NCBI RefSeq assembly: GCF_027942865.1
Contig: NC_134509.1
Coordinates: forward strand, 22,368,697-22,432,696
Direction of reading: 5' to 3'
Origin: Odontesthes bonariensis
Taxonomy: Eukaryota; Chordata; Actinopteri; Atheriniformes; Atherinopsidae
Length of the DNA: 64,000 nt
Shown: piece by piece, positions 36,801 through 51,800 of the stretch
Layout of the letters: each line of letters opens with the position of its first letter
Position numbering within the stretch: the first letter of the stretch is position 1
Notes under the pieces: generated by a model
The model's database searches: none
Told to the model about the DNA's origin: nothing
Seen by the model: only the letters and a program-made list of their open reading frames with translations
Made by a program: the position numbers and the translations under genes

Positions 36801-39800
36801 AGGTGTACTGCTGCTCTTGGTTTTGCAGCGCAGAGTGTCTCAATGGTTGACATTGCTCCACTAGAACTGTGCGGCAAGGGACTAGGTCTGTAGGGTTAAG
36901 AACACAACAGGAGAGGACTTACGGTCAATTGTTTTTGGTGAGATGATGTCAACCTACACCTTCCCTTCATTTACCGGATCCAAAAAGCAGTTTCTCTAAT
37001 TACAAACATGATGTAAACGGACGCTAAATTTGGCGTTGACATTAGAGCTAATCTACCATAAACTGCATCCCCATTATATGCATAAGATACTCGGCTCAAT
37101 TTAGTCAAAGAGTAGGTGTGGAGATTTTAACTTAACTGTGTTTTAATAAACTGTTTTACTGAACTGTGCTTTACTGAACTGTGTTTTACTAAATAGTGCT
37201 TTACTAATCTGTATTTTACTGAACTGTTTTACTAAACTACTTTACTAAACTATATTTTACTGAACTGCGTTTTAATAAACTGCGTTTTACTAAATAGTGC
37301 TTTACTAATCTGTATTTTACTGAACTGTGTTTTACTAAACTACTTTACTAAACTATATTTTACTGAACTGCGTTTTACTAAATACAGTGGAAACCGCTTA
37401 TAGTGATCACGTTGGTCCAGAGCCAATTTGAACACTATAAGAGGTTGATTACTAAAACCGAATTTGTATTAGAGTACAGGTATTTCACTTATTTTTTTAT
37501 GCAGATTATCATCTAAATGCCATTTGTATAGTTTTTCAATGAGAAAAATTAAATGAAACGGATAGCTTCAGCATTTACTGAATTTTATTATCATGCAAGT
37601 TTAATTACAGTACTGCGCAGTGCGCAGACATACTGTAGGCTAACTCAAATACAGTAGGCTACGTTACTTATTCTCTGCTGTGCCGCCGGTGCAAGTCAGA
37701 AAAAAAAGTTTGAATTCAATCCGCCTTTCAGCACCCCTGCTCGGATCTATGCTTCTCCGTGCCGGTGTTCTGTCGATTTGTGCTACTTGGCGTGAAAACG
37801 AAACTTAGAAAATCGGCTCGGCGCATGCGCAAAACCACAAAGTAGCAATTCTCGACAAGTAGGAGAAATCGAATGAACACCGGCCTCCCATCTAGAACCA
37901 GCCTGGAGCTTCCAGCGGTCACACGCGCATTCAATCCGCTCTCCAGCACCCATCCTCGGACACATGCTCCTCCATGACTTCTTTTTTCCAGCCATGATTC
38001 GCGCGCTTGCTGTCCGGTGTCAACTCGTTACGTTAGCTAGCGAGGCAGAAGCAGACGTCCAGAAAGGAATCAAGGGAGTAAAAAATAAAATAGCTACACG
38101 TAGTTTTAAAATTATTTTTGCACATGTTTACATTCATAAAATGGCCAAAAATGAACATTATAAGCGGATTTCTTGATCACTATAAACGAATTATTTAAAC
38201 AGCATTTGTATAGAGATGATTCCGTCCAAAGCCTTTTGATCTATATAAGAGGTTGATTACTATATCCGTGACCACTATAAGCGGTTTCCACTGTAGTGCT
38301 TTACTAAACTATATTTTACTGAACTGTGTTTTACTGAACTGCATTTTAATAAATAAAGTTTTAATAAACTGCGTTTTAATAAACTGCTTTACTAAACTGC
38401 GCTTTACTAAACTGTGCTTTACTAAACTGTGCTTTACTAAACTGCATTTTAATAAAGTGCGTTTTATTAAACTACGTTTTACTAAACTGCGTTTTACTAA
38501 ACTGCGCTTTACTAAACTGCGTTTTACTAAACTGCGTTTTACTAAACTGCGCTTTACTAAACTGCGCTTTACTAAACTGCGCTTTACTAAGCTGCGTTTT
38601 AATGAACTGTGCTTTACTAAACTGATTTTTAATAAAGTGAGTTTTAGTAAACTGCGCTTTACTAAACTGCGCTTTACTAAACTGCGTTTTACTAAACTGC
38701 GCTTTACAGAACTGTGCATTACTAAGTGTACTTTACTAAACTGCGCTTTACTAAACTGCGCTTTACTAAACTGCGCTTTACTAAACTGCGTTTTAATATA
38801 CTGCTTTACTGAACTGTGCTTTACTAAACTGCGCTTTACAGAACTGTGCATTACTAAGTGTACTTTACTAAACTGCGCTTTACTAAACTGCGCTTTACTA
38901 AACTGCGTTTTAATATACTGCTTTACTGAACTGTGCTTTACTGAACTGCGCTTTACTAAACTGCGCTTTACTAAACTGCACTTTACTAAACTGCACTTTA
39001 CTAAACTGCACTTTACTAAACTGCACTTTACTAAACTGCACTTTACTAAACTGCACTTTACTAAACTGTGCTTTACTAAACTGTACTTTACTAAACTGCG
39101 TTTTAATATACTGCTTTACTAAACTGCGCTTTACTAAACTGCACTTTACTAAACTGCACTTTACTAAACTGCACTTTACTAAACTGCACTTTACTAAACT
39201 GCACTTTACTAAACTGCACTTTACTAAACTGCACTTTACTAAACTGTACTTTACTAAACTGTGCTTTACTAAACTGTACTTTACTAAACTGCGTTTTATT
39301 ATACTGCTTTACTGAACTGCGCTTTACTAAACTGCACTTTACTAAACTGCACTTTACTAAACTGCACTTTACTAAACTGCACTTTACTAAACTGCACTTT
39401 ACTAAACTGCACCTTACTAAACTGCACTTTACTAAACTGTGCTTTACTAAACTGTACTTTACTAAACTGCGTTTTAATATACTGCTTTACTGAACTGCGC
39501 TTTACTAAACTGCGCTATACTGAACTGCGTTTTAATAAGCTGCGTTTTAATAAACTGCTTTACTGAACTGTGCTTTTCTAAACTGTGCTTTAATAAACTG
39601 TGCTTTACAAAACTGAGTTTTAATAAGCTGCGTTTTAATATACTGCTTTACTGAACTGTGCTTTACTGAACTGTGCTTTAATAAATTGCGTTTTACTGAA
39701 CTGCGTTTTAATAAACTGCGCTTTACTAAACTGCGCTTTACTAAACTGTGCTTTACTAAACTGTGCTATACTGAACTGCGTTTTAATAAGCTGCGTTTTA

Positions 39801-42800
39801 ATAAACTGCTTTACTGAACTGTGCTTTTCTAAACTGTGCTTTAATAAACTGTGCTTTACTAAACTGCGTTTTACTTAACTGCGCTTTACTTAACTGCGCT
39901 TTACTAAACTGCGCTTTACTAAACTGCGCTTTACTAAACTGTGCTATACTGAACTGCGTTTTAATAAGCTGCGTTTTAATAAACTGCTTTACTGAACTGT
40001 GCTTTTCTAAACTGTGCTTTACTAAACTGTGCTTTACTAAACTGCGTTTTAATAAGCTGCGTTTTAATATACTGCTTTACTGAACTGTGCTTTACTGAAC
40101 TGTGCTTTAATAAATTGCGTTTTACTGAACTGCGTTTTAATAAGCTACGTTTTAAGAAGCTGCGTTTTAATGAGCTGCGTTTCACTGAACTGCGTTTTCA
40201 AAAACTGCGTTTTAATAAACTGCGTATTAACGAACTCAGTTTTACTAAACTGCGCTTTACTAAACTGCGTTTTAATAAGCTGCGTTTTAATAAGCTGCGT
40301 TTTAATAAACTGCTTTACTAAACTGCGCTTTACTAAACTGCGCTTTACTAAACTGCGCTTTACTAAACTGCGCTTTAATAAACTGCGCTTTACTAAACTG
40401 CGCTTTACTAAACTGCGCTTTACTAAACTGCGCTTTCCTAAACTGCGCTTTACTAAACTGCGTTTTAATATACTGCTTTACTGAACTGCGCTTTACTAAA
40501 CTGCGCTTTACTAAACTGCGCTTTACTAAACTGCGTTTTAATATACTGCTTTACTGAACTGTGCTTTACTGAACTGCGCTTTAATAAGCTGCGTTTTAAT
40601 GAACTGCGTTTTAATAAACTGCATTTTACTGAACTGCATTTTACTGAACTGCGTTTTAATAAACTAAGTTTTACTAAACTGTGCTATACTGAACTGCGTT
40701 TTAATAAGCTGCGTTTTAATAAACTGCTTTACTAAACTGTGCTTTACTAAACTGCGTTTTAATATACTGCTTTACTGAAATGTGCTTTACCGAACTGTGC
40801 TTTAATAAATTGCGTGTTACTGAACTGCGTTTTAAGAAGCTGCGTTTTAATGAACTAAGTTTTACTAAACTAAGTTTTACTAAACTAAATTTAACCAAAC
40901 TGCGTTTTACTAAACTGCGTTTTACTAAACTGCGCTTTACTAAACTGCGCTTTACTAAACTGCGCTTTACTAAACTGCGCTTTACTAAACTGCACTTTAC
41001 TAAACTGCACTTTACTAAACTGCGCTTTACTAAACTGCGCTTTAATGAACTGTGATATACTGAACTGCGTTTTAATAAGCTGCGTTTTAATAAACTGCTT
41101 TACTGAACTTTGCTTTTCTAAACTGTGCTTTACTAAACTGTGCTTTACTAAACTGCATTTTAATATACTGCTTTACTGAACTTTGCTTTTCTAAACTGTG
41201 CTTTACTAAACTGTGCTTTACTAAACTGCGCTTTAATGAACTGTGATATACTGAACTGCGTTTTAATAAACTGCTTTACTGAACTTTGCTTTTCTAAACT
41301 GTGCTTTACTAAACTGTGCTTTACTAAACTGTGCTTTACTAAACTGCATTTTAATATACTGCTTTACTGAACTGTGCTTTACTGAACTGCACTTTACTAA
41401 ACTGCGCTTTACTAAACTGCGCTTTAATGAACTGTGATATACTGAACTGCGTTTTAATAAGCTGCGTTTTAATAAACTGCTTTACTGAACTTTGCTTTTC
41501 TAAACTGTGCTTTACTAAACTGCATTTTAATATACTGCTTTACTGAACTGTGCTTTAATAAATTGCGTGTTACTGAACTGCGTTTTAAGAAGCTGCGTTT
41601 TAATAAGCTGCGGTTCAATGAACTAAGTTTTACTAAACTAAGTTTTACTAAACTGTGTTTTACTGAACTGTGCTTTACTGAACTGTGCTTTACTAAACTG
41701 TGCCTTACTAAACTGCGCTTTTCTAAACTGCGCTTTACTAAACTGCGCTTTTCTAAACTGCGCTTTTCTAAACTGCGCTTTTCTAAACTGCGCTTTACTA
41801 AACTGCGCTTTACTAAACTGCGTTTTACTAAACTGCGCTTTACTAAACTGTACTTTACTAAACTGCGTTTTACTAAACTGCGTTTTAATATACTGCTTTA
41901 CTGAACTGTGCTTTACTGAACTGCGCTTTAATAAGCTGCGTTTTAATGAACTGCGTTTTAATAAACTGCATTTTACTGAACTGCGTTTTAATAAACTAAG
42001 TTTTACTGAACTGTGTTTTACTAAACTGTGCTATACTGAACTGCGTTTTAATAAGCTGTGTTTTAATAAACTGCTTTACTAAACTGTGCTTTACTAAACT
42101 GCGTTTTAATATACTGCTTTACTGAACTGTGCTTTACCGAACTGTGCTTTAATAAATTGCGTGTTACTGAACTGCGTTTTAAGAAGCTGCGTTTTAATGA
42201 ACTAAGTTTTACTAAACTAAGTTTTACTAAACTAAATTTTACTAAACTAAATTTTACTAAACTAAATTTTACCAAACTAAGTTTTACTAAACTGCGCTTT
42301 ACTAAACTGCGCTTTACTAAACTGCGCTTTACTAAACTGCGCTTTACTAAACTGCGCTTTACTAAACTGCGTTTTACTGAACTGTGATATACTGAACTGC
42401 GTTTTAATAAACTGCTTTACTGAACTTTGCTTTTCTAAACTGTGCTTTACTAAACTGCATTTTAATATACTGCTTTACTGAACTGTGCTGTACTGAACTG
42501 TGCTTTAATAAATTGCGTGTTGATGAACTGCGTTTTAAGAAGCTGCGTTTTAATGAACTAAGTTTTACTAAACTAAATTTTACTAAACTGTGCTTTACTA
42601 AACTGTGCTTTACTAAACTGTGCTTTATTAAACTGTGCTTTACTAAACTGTGCTTTACTGAACTGCGCTTTACTAAACTGCGCTTTACTAAACTGCGCTT
42701 TAATAAACTGCGCTTTAATAAACTGCGCTTTACTAAACTGCGCTTTACTAAACTGTGTTTTAATAAGCTGCGTTTTAACATACTGCTTTACTGAACTGTG

Positions 42801-45800
42801 CTTTACTGAACTGTGCTTTAATAAATTGCGTTTTACTGAACTGCGTTTTACTAAACTGTGCTTTACTAAACTGTGTTTTAATAAGCTGCGTTTTAATAAA
42901 CTGCGCTTTACTTAACTGCGCTTTACTTAACTGCGCTTTACTTAACTGCGCTTTACTTAACTGCGCTTTACTAAACTGCGCTTTACTAAACTGTGCTTTA
43001 CTAAACTGTGCTATACTGAACTGCGTTTTAATAAGCTGCGTTTTAATAAACTGCTTTACTGAACTGTGCTTTTCTAAACTGTGCTTTAATAAACTGTGCT
43101 TTACAAAACTGAGTTTTAATAAGCTGCGTTTTAATATACTGCTTTACTGAACTGTGCTTTACTGAACTGTGCTTTAATAAATTGCGTTTTACTGAACTGC
43201 GTTTTAATAAACTGCGCTTTACTAAACTGCGCTTTACTAAACTGTGCTTTACTAAACTGTGCTATACTGAACTGCGTTTTAATAAGCTGCGTTTTAATAA
43301 ACTGCTTTACTGAACTGTGCTTTTCTAAACTGTGCTTTAATAAACTGTGCTTTACTAAACTGCGTTTTACTTAACTGCGCTTTACTTAACTGCGCTTTAC
43401 TAAACTGCGCTTTACTAAACTGCGCTTTACTAAACTGTGCTATACTGAACTGCGTTTTAATAAGCTGCGTTTTAATAAACTGCTTTACTGAACTGTGCTT
43501 TTCTAAACTGTGCTTTACTAAACTGTGCTTTACTAAACTGCGTTTTAATAAGCTGCGTTTTAATATACTGCTTTACTGAACTGTGCTTTACTGAACTGTG
43601 CTTTAATAAATTGCGTTTTACTGAACTGCGTTTTAATAAGCTACGTTTTAAGAAGCTGCGTTTTAATGAGCTGCGTTTCACTGAACTGCGTTTTCAAAAA
43701 CTGCGTTTTAATAAACTGCGTATTAACGAACTCAGTTTTACTAAACTGCGCTTTACTAAACTGCGTTTTAATAAGCTGCGTTTTAATAAGCTGCGTTTTA
43801 ATAAACTGCTTTACTAAACTGCGCTTTACTAAACTGCGCTTTACTAAACTGCGCTTTACTAAACTGCGCTTTAATAAACTGCGCTTTACTAAACTGCGCT
43901 TTACTAAACTGCGCTTTACTAAACTGCGCTTTCCTAAACTGCGCTTTACTAAACTGCGTTTTAATATACTGCTTTACTGAACTGTGCTTTACTGAACTGC
44001 GCTTTACTAAACTGCGCTTTACTAAACTGCACTTTACTAAACTGCACTTTACTAAACTGCACTTTACTAAACTGCACTTTACTAAACTGCACTTTACTAA
44101 ACTGTACTTTACTAAACTGTGCTTTACTAAACTGTACTTTACTAAACTGCGTTTTAATATACTGCTTTACTGAACTGCGCTTTACTAAACTGCACTTTAC
44201 TAAACTGCACTTTACTAAACTGCACTTTACTAAACTGCACTTTACTAAACTGCACTTTACTAAACTGCACTTTACTAAACTGCACTTTACTAAACTGTAC
44301 TTTACTAAACTGTACTTTACTAAACTGTGCTTTACTAAACTGTACTTTACTAAACTGCGTTTTAATATACTGCTTTACTGAACTGCGCTTTACTAAACTG
44401 CACTTTACTAAACTGCACTTTACTAAACTGCACTTTACTAAACTGCACTTTACTAAACTGCACTTTACTAAACTGCACTTTACTAAACTGCACTTTACTA
44501 AACTGTGCTTTACTAAACTGTACTTTACTAAACTGCGTTTTAATATACTGCTTTACTGAACTGCGCTTTACTAAACTGCGCTTTACTAAACTGCGCTTTA
44601 CTAAACTGCACTTTACTAAACTGCACTTTACTAAACTGCACTTTACTAAACTGCACTTTACTAAACTGCACTTTACTAAACTGTACTTTACTAAACTGTA
44701 CTTTACTAAACTGCGTTTTAATATACTGCTTTACTGAACTGCGCTTTACTAAACTGCGCTTTACTAAACTGCGCTTTACTAAACTGCGCTTTACTAAACT
44801 GCGTTTTAATATACTGCTTTACTGAACTGTGCTTTACCGAACTGTGCTTTAATAAATTGCGTGTTACTGAACTGCGTTTTAAGAAGCTGCGTTTTAATGA
44901 ACTAAGTTTTACTAAACTAAGTTTTACTGAACTAAATTTTACCAAACTGCGTTTTACTAAACTGCGTTTTACTAAACTGCGCTTTACTAAACTGCGCTTT
45001 ACTAAACTGCGCTTTACTAAACTGTACTTTACTAAACTGCGTTTTAATATACTGCTTTACTGAACTGCGCTTTACTAAACTGCACTTTACTAAACTGCAC
45101 TTTACTAAACTGTACTTTACTAAACTGTGCTTTACTAAACTGTGCTTTACTAAACTGTACTTTACTAAACTGCGTTTTAATATACTGCTTTACTGAACTG
45201 CGCTTTACTAAACTGCGCTTTACTAAACTGCGCTTTACTAAACTGCGTTTTAATATACTGCTTTACTGAACTGTGCTTTACTGAACTGCGCTTTAATAAG
45301 CTGCGTTTTAATGAACTGCGTTTTAATAAACTGCATTTTACTGAACTGCATTTTACTGAACTGCGTTTTAATAAACTAAGTTTTACTAAACTGTGCTATA
45401 CTGAACTGCGTTTTAATAAGCTGCGTTTTAAGAAACTGCTTTACTAAACTGTGCTTTACTAAACTGCGTTTTAATATACTGCTTTACTGAAATGTGCTTT
45501 ACCGAACTGTGCTTTAATAAATTGCGTGTTACTGAACTGCGTTTTAAGAAGCTGCGTTTTAATGAACTAAGTTTTACTAAACTAAGTTTTACTAAACTAA
45601 ATTTAACCAAACTGCGTTTTACTAAACTGCGTTTTACTAAACTGCGCTTTACTAAACTGCGCTTTACTAAACTGCGCTTTACTAAACTGCACTTTACTAA
45701 ACTGCACTTTACTAAACTGCACTTTACTAAACTGCACTTTACTAAACTGCACTTTACTAAACTGCACTTTACTAAACTGCACTTTACTAAACTGCGCTTT

Positions 45801-48800
45801 AATGAACTGTGATATACTGAACTGCGTTTTAATAAGCTGCGTTTTAATAAACTGCTTTACTGAACTTTGCTTTTCTAAACTGTGCTTTACTAAACTGTGC
45901 TTTACTAAACTGCATTTTAATATACTGCTTTACTGAACTTTGCTTTTCTAAACTGTGCTTTACTAAACTGCATTTTAATATACTGCTTTACTGAACTGTG
46001 CTGTACTGAACTGTGCTTTAATAAATTGCGTGTTGATGAACTGCGTTTTAAGAAGCTGCGTTTTAATGAACTAAGTTTTACTAAACTAAATTTTACTAAA
46101 CTGTGCTTTACTAAACTGTGCTTTACTAAACTGTGCTTTATTAAACTGTGCTTTACTAAACTGTGCTTTACTGAACTGTGCTTTACTAAACTGCGCTTTA
46201 CTAAACTGCGCTTTACTAAACTGCGCTTTAATAAACTGCGCTTTACTAAACTGCGCTTTACTAAACTGTGTTTTAATAAGCTGCGTTTTAACATACTGCT
46301 TTACTGAACTGTGCTTTAATAAATTGCGTTTTACTGAACTGCGTTTTACTAAACTGTGCTTTACTAAACTGTGTTTTAATAAGCTGCGTTTTAATACACT
46401 GCTTTACTGAACTGTGCTTTACTGAACTGTGCTTTAATAAATTGCGTTGTAATAAACTGCGTTTTACTAAACTGCGCTTTACTTAACTGCGCTTTACTTA
46501 ACTGCGCTTTACTTAACTGCGCTTTACTAAACTGCGCTTTACTAAACTGTGCTTTACTAAACTGTGCTATACTGAACTGCGTTTTAATAAGCTGCGTTTT
46601 AATAAACTGCTTTACTGAACTGTGCTTTTCTAAACTGTGCTTTAATAAACTGTGCTTTACTAAACTGAGTTTTAATAAGCTGCGTTTTAATATACTGCTT
46701 TACTGAACTGTGCTTTAATAAATTGCGTTTTACTGAACTGCGTTTTAATAAACTGCGCTTTACTAAACTGCGCTTTACTAAACTGTGCTTTACTAAACTG
46801 TGCTATACTGAACTGCGTTTTAATAAGCTGCGTTTTAATAAACTGCTTTACTGAACTGTGCTTTTCTAAACTGTGCTTTAATAAACTGTGCTTTACTAAA
46901 CTGCGTTTTACTTAACTGCGCTTTACTTAACTGCGCTTTACTAAACTGCGCTTTACTAAACTGCGCTTTACTAAACTGTGCTATACTGAACTGCGTTTTA
47001 ATAAGCTGCGTTTTAATAAACTGCTTTACTGAACTGTGCTTTTCTAAACTGTGCTTTAATAAACTGTGCTTTACTAAACTGTGCTTTACTAAACTGCGTT
47101 TTAATAAGCTGCGTTTTAATATACTGCTTTACTGAACTGTGCTTTACTGAACTGTGCTTTAATAAATTGCGTTTTACTGAACTGCGTTTTAATAAGCTAC
47201 GTTTTAAGAAGCTGCGTTTTAATGAGCTGCGTTTCACTGAACTGCGTTTTCAAAAACTGCGTTTTAATAAACTGCGTATTAACGAACTCAGTTTTACTAA
47301 ACTGCGCTTTACTAAACTGCGTTTTAATAAGCTGCGTTTTAATAAACTGCTTTACTAAACTGTGCTTTACTAAACTGCGCTTTACTAAACTGCGCTTTAC
47401 TAAACTGCGCTTTACTAAACTGCGCTTTACTAAACTGCGCTTTACTAAACTGTACTTTACTAAACTGCGTTTTAATATACTGCTTTACTGAACTGCGCTT
47501 TACTAAACTGCACTTTACTAAACTGCACTTTACTAAACTGCACTTTACTAAACTGCACTTTACTAAACTGCACTTTACTAAACTGCACTTTACTAAACTG
47601 CACTTTACTAAACTGCACTTTACTAAACTGCACTTTACTAAACTGTGCTTTACTAAACTGTACTTTACTAAACTGCGTTTTAATATACTGCTTTACTGAA
47701 CTGCGCTTTACTAAACTGCGCTTTACTAAACTGCACTTTACTAAACTGCACTTTACTAAACTGCACTTTACTAAACTGCACTTTACTAAACTGCACTTTA
47801 CTAAACTGTACTTTACTAAACTGTACTTTACTAAACTGCGTTTTAATATACTGCTTTACTGAACTGCGCTTTACTAAACTGCGCTTTACTAAACTGCGCT
47901 TTACTAAACTGCGCTTTACTAAACTGCGCTTTACTAAACTGCGTTTTAATATACTGCTTTACTGAACTGTGCTTTACCGAACTGTGCTTTAATAAATTGC
48001 GTGTTACTGAACTGCGTTTTAAGAAGCTGCGTTTTAATGAACTAAGTTTTACTAAACTAAGTTTTACTAAACTAAATTTTACCAAACTGCGTTTTACTAA
48101 ACTGCGTTTTACTAAACTGCGCTTTACTAAACTGCGCTTTACTAAACTGCGCTTTACTAAACTGTACTTTACTAAACTGCGTTTTAATATACTGCTTTAC
48201 TGAACTGCGCTTTACTAAACTGCACTTTACTAAACTGCACTTTACTAAACTGTACTTTACTAAACTGTGCTTTACTAAACTGTGCTTTACTAAACTGTAC
48301 TTTACTAAACTGCGTTTTAATATACTGCTTTACTGAACTGCGCTTTACTAAACTGCGCTTTACTAAACTGCGCTTTACTAAACTGCGTTTTAATATACTG
48401 CTTTACTGAACTGTGCTTTACTGAACTGCGCTTTAATAAGCTGCGTTTTAATGAACTGCGTTTTAATAAACTGCATTTTACTGAACTGCATTTTACTGAA
48501 CTGCGTTTTAATAAACTAAGTTTTACTAAACTGTGCTATACTGAACTGCGTTTTAATAAGCTGCGTTTTAAGAAACTGCTTTACTAAACTGTGCTTTACT
48601 AAACTGCGTTTTAATATACTGCTTTACTGAAATGTGCTTTACCGAACTGTGCTTTAATAAATTGCGTGTTACTGAACTGCGTTTTAAGAAGCTGCGTTTT
48701 AATGAACTAAGTTTTACTAAACTAAGTTTTACTAAACTAAATTTAACCAAACTGCGTTTTACTAAACTGCGTTTTACTAAACTGCGCTTTACTAAACTGC

Positions 48801-51800
48801 GCTTTACTAAACTGCGCTTTACTAAACTGCGCTTTACTAAACTGCACTTTACTAAACTGCACTTTACTAAACTGCACTTTACTAAACTGCACTTTACTAA
48901 ACTGCACTTTACTAAACTGCGCTTTAATGAACTGTGATATACTGAACTGCGTTTTAATAAGCTGCGTTTTAATAAACTGCTTTACTGAACTTTGCTTTTC
49001 TAAACTGTGCTTTACTAAACTGTGCTTTACTAAACTGCATTTTAATATACTGCTTTACTGAACTTTGCTTTTCTAAACTGTGCTTTACTAAACTGCATTT
49101 TAATATACTGCTTTACTGAACTGTGCTGTACTGAACTGTGCTTTAATAAATTGCGTGTTGATGAACTGCGTTTTAAGAAGCTGCGTTTTAATGAACTAAG
49201 TTTTACTAAACTAAATTTTACTAAACTGTGCTTTACTAAACTGTGCTTTACTAAACTGTGCTTTATTAAACTGTGCTTTACTAAACTGTGCTTTACTGAA
49301 CTGTGCTTTACTAAACTGCGCTTTACTAAACTGCGCTTTACTAAACTGCGCTTTAATAAACTGCGCTTTACTAAACTGCGCTTTACTAAACTGTGTTTTA
49401 ATAAGCTGCGTTTTAACATACTGCTTTACTGAACTGTGCTTTAATAAATTGCGTTTTACTGAACTGCGTTTTACTAAACTGTGCTTTACTAAACTGTGTT
49501 TTAATAAGCTGCGTTTTAATACACTGCTTTACTGAACTGTGCTTTACTGAACTGTGCTTTAATAAATTGCGTTGTAATAAACTGCGTTTTACTAAACTGC
49601 GCTTTACTTAACTGCGCTTTACTTAACTGCGCTTTACTTAACTGCGCTTTACTAAACTGCGCTTTACTAAACTGTGCTTTACTAAACTGTGCTATACTGA
49701 ACTGCGTTTTAATAAGCTGCGTTTTAATAAACTGCTTTACTGAACTGTGCTTTTCTAAACTGTGCTTTAATAAACTGTGCTTTACTAAACTGAGTTTTAA
49801 TAAGCTGCGTTTTAATATACTGCTTTACTGAACTGTGCTTTAATAAATTGCGTTTTACTGAACTGCGTTTTAATAAACTGCGCTTTACTAAACTGCGCTT
49901 TACTAAACTGTGCTTTACTAAACTGTGCTATACTGAACTGCGTTTTAATAAGCTGCGTTTTAATAAACTGCTTTACTGAACTGTGCTTTTCTAAACTGTG
50001 CTTTAATAAACTGTGCTTTACTAAACTGCGTTTTACTTAACTGCGCTTTACTTAACTGCGCTTTACTAAACTGCGCTTTACTAAACTGCGCTTTACTAAA
50101 CTGTGCTATACTGAACTGCGTTTTAATAAGCTGCGTTTTAATAAACTGCTTTACTGAACTGTGCTTTTCTAAACTGTGCTTTAATAAACTGTGCTTTACT
50201 AAACTGTGCTTTACTAAACTGCGTTTTAATAAGCTGCGTTTTAATATACTGCTTTACTGAACTGTGCTTTACTGAACTGTGCTTTAATAAATTGCGTTTT
50301 ACTGAACTGCGTTTTAATAAGCTACGTTTTAAGAAGCTGCGTTTTAATGAGCTGCGTTTCACTGAACTGCGTTTTCAAAAACTGCGTTTTAATAAACTGC
50401 GTATTAACGAACTCAGTTTTACTAAACTGCGCTTTACTAAACTGCGTTTTAATAAGCTGCGTTTTAATAAACTGCTTTACTAAACTGTGCTTTACTAAAC
50501 TGCGCTTTACTAAACTGCGCTTTACTAAACTGCGCTTTACTAAACTGCGCTTTACTAAACTGCGCTTTAATAAACTGCGCTTTAATAAACTGCGCTTTAC
50601 TGAACTGCGCTTTACTAAACTGCGCTTTACTAAACTGCGCTTTACTAAACTGCGCTTTACTAAACTGCGCTTTACTAAACTGCGTTTTAATATACTGCTT
50701 TACTGAACTGTGCTTTACCGAACTGTGCTTTAATAAATTGCGTGTTACTGAACTGCGTTTTAAGAAGCTGCGTTTTAATGAACTAAGTTTTACTAAACTA
50801 AGTTTTACTAAACTAAATTTTACCAAACTGCGTTTTACTAAACTGCGTTTTACTAAACTGCGCTTTACTAAACTGCGCTTTACTAAACTGCGCTTTACTA
50901 AACTGTACTTTACTAAACTGCGTTTTAATATACTGCTTTACTGAACTGCGCTTTACTAAACTGCACTTTACTAAACTGCACTTTACTAAACTGTACTTTA
51001 CTAAACTGTGCTTTACTAAACTGTGCTTTACTAAACTGTACTTTACTAAACTGCGTTTTAATATACTGCTTTACTGAACTGCGCTTTACTAAACTGCGCT
51101 TTACTAAACTGCGCTTTACTAAACTGCGTTTTAATATACTGCTTTACTGAACTGTGCTTTACTGAACTGCGCTTTAATAAGCTGCGTTTTAATGAACTGC
51201 GTTTTAATAAACTGCATTTTACTGAACTGCATTTTACTGAACTGCGTTTTAATAAACTAAGTTTTACTAAACTGTGCTATACTGAACTGCGTTTTAATAA
51301 GCTGCGTTTTAAGAAACTGCTTTACTAAACTGTGCTTTACTAAACTGCGTTTTAATATACTGCTTTACTGAAATGTGCTTTACCGAACTGTGCTTTAATA
51401 AATTGCGTGTTACTGAACTGCGTTTTAAGAAGCTGCGTTTTAATGAACTAAGTTTTACTAAACTAAGTTTTACTAAACTAAATTTAACCAAACTGCGTTT
51501 TACTAAACTGCGTTTTACTAAACTGCGCTTTACTAAACTGCGCTTTACTAAACTGCGCTTTACTAAACTGCGCTTTACTAAACTGCACTTTACTAAACTG
51601 CACTTTACTAAACTGCACTTTACTAAACTGCACTTTACTAAACTGCACTTTACTAAACTGCGCTTTAATGAACTGTGATATACTGAACTGCGTTTTAATA
51701 AGCTGCGTTTTAATAAACTGCTTTACTGAACTTTGCTTTTCTAAACTGTGCTTTACTAAACTGTGCTTTACTAAACTGCATTTTAATATACTGCTTTACT

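Noticed and set aside
38253..39122. 289-codon ORF of FTKLR repeats, and dozens of similar ORFs to 53850
   Set aside because: A trivial product of a 15-bp tandem repeat being a multiple of three. It appears on both strands and breaks at every 13-bp unit, with no promoter, splice or domain support.
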